From contig JAPSLB010000042.1 in NCBI GenBank assembly GCA_031181145.1, positions 1 through 39,582 on the forward strand: a DNA stretch of 39,582 nt. Reading direction: 5' to 3'. This document shows, in pieces, positions 34,488-39,582 of this stretch (within the stretch, counting starts at the first letter, position 1; each line of letters opens with the position of its first letter). Origin of the DNA: Microvirga sp. (GTDB taxonomy: Bacteria > Pseudomonadota > Alphaproteobacteria > Rhizobiales > Beijerinckiaceae). The notes under the pieces were generated by a model that saw nothing but the letters and a program-made list of their open reading frames with translations, was not told the origin of the DNA and did no database searches. The position numbers and the translations under genes are program-made.

Positions 34488-35198
34488 ATGCTGGGCAGAA
34501 AAGAAAGCCTCTCTTCGCAATTGACGAAGCAATTGTCGCAGAAAATCGAAGCACAGGTCTACGCTCCAGGCACTCGCATCCCTACGGAGGCGGAGCTCTG
34601 CCAGGAGTATGGTGTCAGCCGAACCGTCGTGAGGGAGGCGATCGCCTCCTTGCGTGCTGACGGCCTCGTGATTCCCCGACAGGGCATAGGAGTGTTCGTC
34701 AGCGAGAGAACGAGGCTTCTACCCTTTGAGTTTGATGCAAGATCAGAGGGAGCGCTCACGGATATTCTCTTCATCCTGGAACTCCGGCTGAGTGTTGAGC
34801 TCGAAGCTGCGGCTCTCGCAGCTGAACGTCGGACTACCCGGCAGCTTCAAGCGATCAAGGCCCGTTTCAAAGATGTCGCCAAGGAAATCAGCGATGCTCA
34901 GGGTGACCGTGGCCGCAGTGATTTCGAGTTCCACATGGCGATAGCCCGCGCGACCAACAATCCCTATTTCGAGAAGTTCCTGAGCTTCATCGGCCCGCAG
35001 ATCATTCCCAGAATCCGGATGAGCAGCCTGCAGACCAAGCGTTTGTCCGACCAAGAATACCACGCGATGATTCAAAAGGAGCATATTGCAATTGTGAAGG
35101 CGATCACGGATCGCGATGCGAACGCTGCGCGGGACGCGATGCGTGCCCACCTTTCCGGGAGCTTAGAGCGCTATCGCGCCCAAAACCCGCGCACCTGA
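34488..35198 (+). CDS. GntR-family regulator, FCD (FadR) subgroup
   Basis: Encodes 236 residues. The winged helix is at about residues 25-70 (IPTEAELCQEYGVSRTVVREAI) and the C-terminal FCD domain keeps the metal/ligand histidines in FEFHMAIA, KEHIAIV and RAHL. Such regulators respond to sugar acids, organic acids or amino acids and usually control adjacent catabolic and transport genes. AGGGATGG precedes the ATG. It lies between the hyu block and the TRAP genes; the related palindromes at 28523, 28580, 34423 and 35373 mark its likely regulon. Confidence 0.92.
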   Translation: MLGRKESLSSQLTKQLSQKIEAQVYAPGTRIPTEAELCQEYGVSRTVVREAIASLRADGLVIPRQGIGVFVSERTRLLPFEFDARSEGALTDILFILELRLSVELEAAALAAERRTTRQLQAIKARFKDVAKEISDAQGDRGRSDFEFHMAIARATNNPYFEKFLSFIGPQIIPRIRMSSLQTKRLSDQEYHAMIQKEHIAIVKAITDRDANAARDAMRAHLSGSLERYRAQNPRT

Positions 35199-35507
35199 CG
35201 GACATCGCCCACCATCGCAGAAGGGGCACGGGATTTGCCGTGGTCACGCAGCGCGTCCCGCCGCACACGGTTGAGGCCCCACCATTGTTTCAGCACATCC
35301 GGAATGCACCCTCAGCGCGTGCGCTCAGGATATTCCGCTCGCTCTTCGGTCGTCTTTGCCGGCGCGTCAGCGGTTGACATATATGACAACTGATGACAGC
35401 TTTCCATATCAGCTGTTTTGCAGCGAGCGTCCTGAATAGAATGAGATGAGACAGCGCAGCAGAGCTGCCGAACTCGTCCGGAAATCCGGAGAACAGAGGG
35501 AATCATC
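35199..35507. promoter_or_regulatory. Non-coding region with candidate operator before dctP
   Basis: A 309-base gap. The only clear structure is the palindrome at 35373-35390, which contains a TTGACA. The left 150 bases show nothing recognisable. Confidence 0.45.
35373..35390. promoter_or_regulatory. Candidate operator upstream of the TRAP operon
   Basis: GTTGACAT and ATGACAAC form inverted arms with one mismatch around AT. The GTTG...CAAC ends resemble the site beside kdgD at 28523-28542. It includes a TTGACA that may be a -35 box. Confidence 0.5.
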
Positions 35508-36497
35508 ATGTCACTAAAGGTCTATCTTGCCGCAGCGGCTTTTTCCGTGACCGGTATCGTCACAGCAACGGCATCCTATGCCCAAACGGTCTGGACGATG
35601 GCGTCGGGTTACCCGGAGAGCAGCTTCTTTACCAAGAACATCCGGGAGTTCATCAAGGATGTTGAGACAAAGAGCAACGGAAAGCTGAAGATCGATCTGC
35701 GCTCGCACGACAGCTTGATCAAGCTCGATGCGATCAAGAGAGCCGTGCAGTCGGGCCAGGTGCAGATCGGTGAGATCCGCATGGGCGTCTATGGCAATGA
35801 AGCCGCGATGTACAATCTCGACAACATCCCCGGCGTCGTGCCCGACTTCGACAAGTCGTACAAGCTGATGCAGTTTCAGAAGCCGTTTTACGACAAGCTT
35901 TTCGGCAAGAACGGCATGCGGGTCATCACCTATGTCGCCTGGCCCGGGCAAGGCTTCTTCACGAAGGAACCTGTGACCTCGCTCGCGGACCTGAAGGGCC
36001 AGAAGCTACGCATCTATTCCAAGCAAACCCAGATCATGGGGGAAAAGCTTGGGATGGAGGCCTTGATCCTGCCGTTCGCCGAAGTGCCGCAAGCGTTTGC
36101 AACGGGGATGATTCAAGCGCTCTGGACCAGCGCACAGAGCGGCACTGACGTTCAGGTGTGGGATTATGTAAAGCACTTCACCTATACTGGCACGATGCAC
36201 AACAAGAACGCCATCATCGTCAACGAGCGAGCGATGCGTGCGCTCGATCCGGAGCTGCAGAAGATCGTCATGGATGCAGGTGCCGAGGCAACCGAACGCG
36301 GCTGGAAAATGGCCAAGGAGGCCAGCTCCGAGCGTGAGCAGGTCCTGCGGGACCATGGCATGACAATAGCTCAAGCACCCAAGGATGTTCTCGATCGGAT
36401 TGACGAGATCGGCAAGGAGATGGTCCAGGAATGGCTCAAGGATGCCACGCCTGAAGAGAGGGCTGTGTACGAGCAGTACCAGGCCGCTCTGAAGTAA
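35508..36497 (+). CDS. dctP: TRAP transporter substrate-binding protein (DctP family)
   Basis: Encodes 329 residues with a signal peptide (hydrophobic core then TASYAQ), so it is periplasmic. The DctP pattern is clear: ASGYPESSFFTKNIREF at the start of the mature part, VQIGEIRMGVYG, the GQKLRIYSK segment whose arginine usually binds the ligand carboxylate, and EVPQAFATGMIQALWTS. It delivers an organic acid, sugar acid or amino-acid-like ligand to the DctQM permease. AGAGGGAA precedes the ATG. Confidence 0.93.
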   Translation: MSLKVYLAAAAFSVTGIVTATASYAQTVWTMASGYPESSFFTKNIREFIKDVETKSNGKLKIDLRSHDSLIKLDAIKRAVQSGQVQIGEIRMGVYGNEAAMYNLDNIPGVVPDFDKSYKLMQFQKPFYDKLFGKNGMRVITYVAWPGQGFFTKEPVTSLADLKGQKLRIYSKQTQIMGEKLGMEALILPFAEVPQAFATGMIQALWTSAQSGTDVQVWDYVKHFTYTGTMHNKNAIIVNERAMRALDPELQKIVMDAGAEATERGWKMAKEASSEREQVLRDHGMTIAQAPKDVLDRIDEIGKEMVQEWLKDATPEERAVYEQYQAALK

Positions 36498-36537
36498 GCG
36501 GCTTACAGCCGTGGATCGCTAAGGGAGGAGGCCCCTC

Positions 36538-37062
36538 ATGATCAGGCCCATCTTGAACAAGCTGTATCTGTACAGCGGCTATGCCGCAGCGGCATTCCTG
36601 ATTGGAATAGCAATTGCCATACTCGCTCAGATCGTCGGGCGCATGAGGGGCGTCACCATCGATGCAACGGAAGCGGCGGGCCTCTGTCTCGCCGCAGCGA
36701 CCTTCTTTGGCCTAGCCCATACCTTCGGGCATGGGGGGCATGTGCGCATCACGGTCGTGATCGAGCGTCTATCTGGCAGCACCAGGCGCTCCCTTGAGGT
36801 ATTCAACTGTCTGATCGCGGCGTCGGCCGTGTGTTACCTGGCGGGGAATGTCATCCTATTGGCGTTTCAGTCGCACGCGTTCAATGACGTCAGCCCTGGC
36901 TTGCTTGCAATGCCCTTCTGGATTCCACAGGCTGGTGTGGCATTCGGCGTGACCCTTTTTGCGATCGCCTTGCTCGACGAGCTGTTCTGGATACTCAGCG
37001 GGCGTAGGCCCCGCTACGACCATCGCCCCGACTTGGATCAAGACGATAGACCCGTCGCCTGA
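36538..37062 (+). CDS. dctQ: TRAP transporter small permease (DctQ family)
   Basis: Encodes 174 residues with four transmembrane helices and the typical AGLCLAAATFFGLAHTFGHGGHVRI block with the second helix. Works with DctM as the sodium-driven permease. GGGAGGAGG lies upstream of the ATG; the gap from dctP is 40 bases. Confidence 0.9.
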   Translation: MIRPILNKLYLYSGYAAAAFLIGIAIAILAQIVGRMRGVTIDATEAAGLCLAAATFFGLAHTFGHGGHVRITVVIERLSGSTRRSLEVFNCLIAASAVCYLAGNVILLAFQSHAFNDVSPGLLAMPFWIPQAGVAFGVTLFAIALLDELFWILSGRRPRYDHRPDLDQDDRPVA

Positions 37063-37072
37063 GGAGCAATCA

Positions 37073-38377
37073 ATGGATCAGACTCTCCTAGCCTCTATCG
37101 TCCTCATCGGGCTGACGTTGGGCCTGCTGGCTTCCGGCGTTTGGGTCTCAGTCTGTCTCCTGATTGTCGGCATGGCTTTGATGGAGTTTTTCACGGCTGC
37201 CCCGATGGGGTCGCTCATCGCATCCACACTGTGGGATTCCAGCTGGGGGTGGGCATTGACGTCGCTCCCCCTTTTCGTCTGGATGGGAGAGATCCTGTTC
37301 CGGACGAACCTATCGTCTGACATGTTTCGCGGGCTGTCGCCTTGGCTGTCCCGCCTCCCCGGCGGATTGCTTCACGTGAATATCATCGGCTGCGGCATCA
37401 TGGCTGCCGTTGCAGGCTCATCTGCGGTAACCTGCGCAACGATCGGCCGCATGAGCGTCCCTGAACTGACCCGGCGCGGATACCCGCCTCATATGACGAT
37501 CGGCACGCTTGCGGGATCGGGAACCCTGGGCTTGCTCATTCCTCCCTCGATCGTCATGATCGTATATGGGGTTACAGCCGAGCAATCGATTGGAAGACTG
37601 TTCATTGCAGGCGTTCTTCCTGGGCTTGTGCTGATCCTGCTGTTCATGGGCTACACAGCCGCCTGGAGCCTCCTGAACAAGGAGAAGCTGCCCCCACCGG
37701 AGCCTCAGGTCGGCTTGCTTGAACGGGTCAACAAGTCCCGAAGCCTTATCCCTGTCGCGTTGCTGATCGGATCAGTCGTCGGGTCGATCTATGGCGGCAT
37801 TGCGACGCCGACGGAGGCTGCGACGTTCGGGGTAGTGGGCGCCCTGGTTCTTGCGGCTTTCAGCCGGACGCTGACCTGGACGAGCTTCATGGACAGCCTG
37901 ATGACGGCGGTACGGACGTCATGCATGATCTCGTTCATCATTGGCTGCGCCGCCTGTCTATCGATAGCCGTTGCATTCGTCGACATCCCCAGAACGCTGG
38001 CGACCTGGGTCGACTCGATGCAGCTGTCACCCTATATGCTTTTGACGGTCCTGGCTGCGTTTGTGCTGGTTCTCGGCTTCTTCCTTGAGGGCATTTCCAT
38101 CATCGTATTGACGTCGTCTGTCATGCTGCCCATGGTACAGAGTGCAGGCATCGATCTGATCTGGTTCGGGATCTTCATTGTCATCTTGATCGAAGCCGCT
38201 CAGATCACCCCACCCGTCGGGTTCAACCTGTTCGTTCTGCAAAGCATCACAGGCAAGAACATCATCGCGGTCACAAGAGCAGCTATACCGTATTTTCTTG
38301 TTTTGATACTACTGCTCGTACTCATTACGATCTTCCCATCAATCGTTCTTGTCCTGCCGAGCTTTATGAGCGGATAA
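37073..38377 (+). CDS. dctM: TRAP transporter large permease (DctM family)
   Basis: Encodes 434 residues with about 12 hydrophobic segments. Family marks include PLFVWMGEILFRTNLS, the AGSSAVTCATIGRMSVPELTR loop, the GTLGLLIPPSI motif, GIATPTEAATFGVVGAL and ITPPVGFNLFVLQ. It is the main translocating subunit for the DctP ligand. The frame extends back to 36959, but the ATG at 37073 is chosen because GAGGAG precedes it, it lies ten bases after dctQ, and it starts the first helix. Confidence 0.93.
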   Translation: MDQTLLASIVLIGLTLGLLASGVWVSVCLLIVGMALMEFFTAAPMGSLIASTLWDSSWGWALTSLPLFVWMGEILFRTNLSSDMFRGLSPWLSRLPGGLLHVNIIGCGIMAAVAGSSAVTCATIGRMSVPELTRRGYPPHMTIGTLAGSGTLGLLIPPSIVMIVYGVTAEQSIGRLFIAGVLPGLVLILLFMGYTAAWSLLNKEKLPPPEPQVGLLERVNKSRSLIPVALLIGSVVGSIYGGIATPTEAATFGVVGALVLAAFSRTLTWTSFMDSLMTAVRTSCMISFIIGCAACLSIAVAFVDIPRTLATWVDSMQLSPYMLLTVLAAFVLVLGFFLEGISIIVLTSSVMLPMVQSAGIDLIWFGIFIVILIEAAQITPPVGFNLFVLQSITGKNIIAVTRAAIPYFLVLILLLVLITIFPSIVLVLPSFMSG

Positions 38378-38678
38378 GGAGGATCTATCGAACCAACATG
38401 CTTCAAGGGTTCACATAATCCTACCTGCACTCAGCGACGAGCATAGTATGTTCAAGGGCAGGAACTTGATCGCTCGGTTAACCTGCTGTGCGTGCAGCGG
38501 TACTTGGCTGACAGTCTCAGCCTCCGGTGCCTCAGATGATGGCCGGTGATCCAGCTCGATACGCTTATTTAGAAATGCGCTTTGGGTGTCACCGTTGCTA
38601 CTCAACCATCGTCCACATCCGGAGCTTGCCAGAGGCGCAGGCCGAATTCAGTTACCGAAGAGTTCGTAACAGATCCCT
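38378..38678. other. Convergent gap with a possible transposase scrap
   Basis: Between dctM and the convergent hotdog gene. No terminator was recognised. On the minus strand, 38572-38543 gives LNKRIELDHR, which resembles the LNNR.E.DHR motif around the catalytic glutamate of IS6-type transposases, but the flanking sequence does not clearly support it. Confidence 0.3.
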
Positions 38679-39398
38679 TCATACAGCGGAAGCCGGTACG
38701 TCGAACCAAACGGTTTTAGCAATACCAACTATCCTGCCCGTTCCATTGACGAGAGCAGACCCCGCGAACTGCTTCCTGCCGTCACTGCTAAGCCGCCAAG
38801 CGAAGACGACACAGACCTCACCGGCACGGACTCCCGCGTCTATTCGGGTCGTCATGCGCCCGAGGACCATTGACTTCGGTTTCTGTCCCATGATCGCAAA
38901 GGCTCCGGGGCAATCCAGCGCCGCCCAGATGAATTCGGGCCTGACCTGGCCGCACTGGTCCGCCAGCGACGCTTCCGGGATCCAAGGGGCCGCCACGAGG
39001 TGTTCCTGTCCATCAAGAGGACCAGCAAAGATATTCAGCCCGTTCCCCTGCTCGCGCCCCGGGCCGCAGACGAAACAATTGGATGAGCTGTGATACCTGA
39101 AACCCAGATAGCGGGGCACCGCTCTCACAGCTTCCTGGTAGGTCGGGATGGGCGGCGTCTCAACATCGAGCGAATCCTGAGGTTTCGCTTCGGCGAGCAC
39201 CGCATCACCGTCGCACAGGACGACATGAGCATCTTGGGCGGTCCTGACGTCGAGGTTCCGGGCCAGAGGGATGGGACGGCGCAGAGTGACCTCCACGACG
39301 GGAGCCTCCATCTCCACGGCAAGGCGGCCGCATACATAGCCGCCGTTTCCAGTATCCGGCGGCCCGCAGAACCGCTCATCTATGAATAACGTGCTCAC
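38679..39398 (-). CDS. Hotdog-fold (thioesterase-like) protein
   Basis: Encodes 239 residues with two halves that look like tandem hotdog domains. The first has DERFCGPPDTGNGGYVCGRLA, a start seen in acyl-CoA thioesterase-like proteins that read FCGPP..GNGGY; a central CFVCGP motif links to the second half with DQCGQVRPEFIWAALDCPGAFA, similar to PaaI/TesB-type thioesterases. The catalytic activity is unproven. The GTG at 39398 is used, with GAGGG seven bases upstream. It follows a LivM-type permease gene by 20 bases, so it probably belongs to a separate operon entering from the right edge. Confidence 0.7.
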   Translation of the reverse strand: MSTLFIDERFCGPPDTGNGGYVCGRLAVEMEAPVVEVTLRRPIPLARNLDVRTAQDAHVVLCDGDAVLAEAKPQDSLDVETPPIPTYQEAVRAVPRYLGFRYHSSSNCFVCGPGREQGNGLNIFAGPLDGQEHLVAAPWIPEASLADQCGQVRPEFIWAALDCPGAFAIMGQKPKSMVLGRMTTRIDAGVRAGEVCVVFAWRLSSDGRKQFAGSALVNGTGRIVGIAKTVWFDVPASAV

Positions 39399-39418
39399 TC
39401 TGGTCCCTCTCGGCCCTG

Positions 39419-39582
39419 CTACCCTCTTTTGCTAAAATGATGGCTTACTTCTCCCACGATTCCTTTTCGGAACAGGAGGACGCAGATGACGAAGATGATT
39501 CCGATCAGGACGGTGACGGGGAACTGGGACGAGGCGAGATAGTTCTGCAGGGCGATGACCAGTCCCGCTCCGACGATCGGTC
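39419..39582 (-). CDS. livM: Branched-chain amino-acid ABC permease, C-terminus only (LivM-like)
   Basis: The last 53 or so codons of a gene that continues beyond the window. The translation VVGAGLVIALQNYLASS followed by a helix and FVICVLLFRKGIVGE is the typical C-terminal end of LivM permeases of branched-chain amino acid or amide importers. Ends at TAG 39419. Confidence 0.8.
   Translation of the reverse strand, partial: PIVGAGLVIALQNYLASSQFPVTVLIGIIFVICVLLFRKGIVGEVSHHFSKRG

Noticed and set aside
38411..38605. A firm call of an IS6 transposase relic
   Set aside because: Only about ten residues (LNKRIELDHR) resemble the family and the flanks do not follow it, so it is mentioned only as a possibility.

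Overview
The window looks like accessory DNA from an alphaproteobacterium, most likely a member of Hyphomicrobiales (Rhizobiales). The grounds are the GC-rich sequence, the density of peptide-type ABC and TRAP uptake systems, and the transposase relics; genus cannot be fixed from the sequence alone. Nearly all intact genes are for uptake and catabolism of amino-acid-like or organic-acid substrates. No tRNA, rRNA, CRISPR array or intact mobile element was seen.

Layout. (1) 1-2500: a decayed border with an IS3-type relic, one alpha/beta hydrolase gene and the C-terminal half of an IS6-family transposase. (2) 2499-12877, minus strand: an operon running M81 (MlrC-like) peptidase, YtcJ-like amidohydrolase, binding protein, two permeases, two ATPases of a dipeptide-type ABC importer, and last a 518-residue fusion of an L,D-transpeptidase (YkuD) domain to an AstE/AspA-type zinc hydrolase. 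(3) 13135-13590: another IS6-family relic. (4) 13629-26634, minus strand: a second operon running a protein of unknown function, TetR regulator, ThDP enzyme, DadA-like FAD oxidase, second dipeptide-type ABC importer, N-acyl-D-amino-acid deacylase, and a frameshifted aldehyde dehydrogenase. (5) 26945-27337: the N-terminal half of an IS6 element whose outer inverted repeat matches the one at 2124. (6) 27550-38377: kdgD (minus) diverging from hyuA-hyuB-aminotransferase-RidA-gntR-dctPQM (plus), with related palindromes at three promoters. (7) 38400-39582: a possible relic, a hotdog-fold protein, and the C-terminal end of a LivM-type permease that runs off the window.

How the genes fit together. 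Operon 4 reads as a full route: import of N-acyl-D-amino acids or D-amino-acid peptides, deacylation, oxidation to 2-keto acids, ThDP-dependent decarboxylation to aldehydes, and aldehyde oxidation. The last step is broken here by several frameshifts. Operon 2 looks like a companion system for peptidic or N-acylated substrates, and its fusion enzyme is the most novel protein in the window. A near-perfect 22-bp palindrome upstream of operon 4 is a good candidate TetR operator. Both operons lie between complementary halves of an IS6-type element, as if about 24 kb had been placed inside, or brought together around, one insertion sequence. The plus-strand block is probably a separate, GntR-controlled regulon whose substrate is not obvious.
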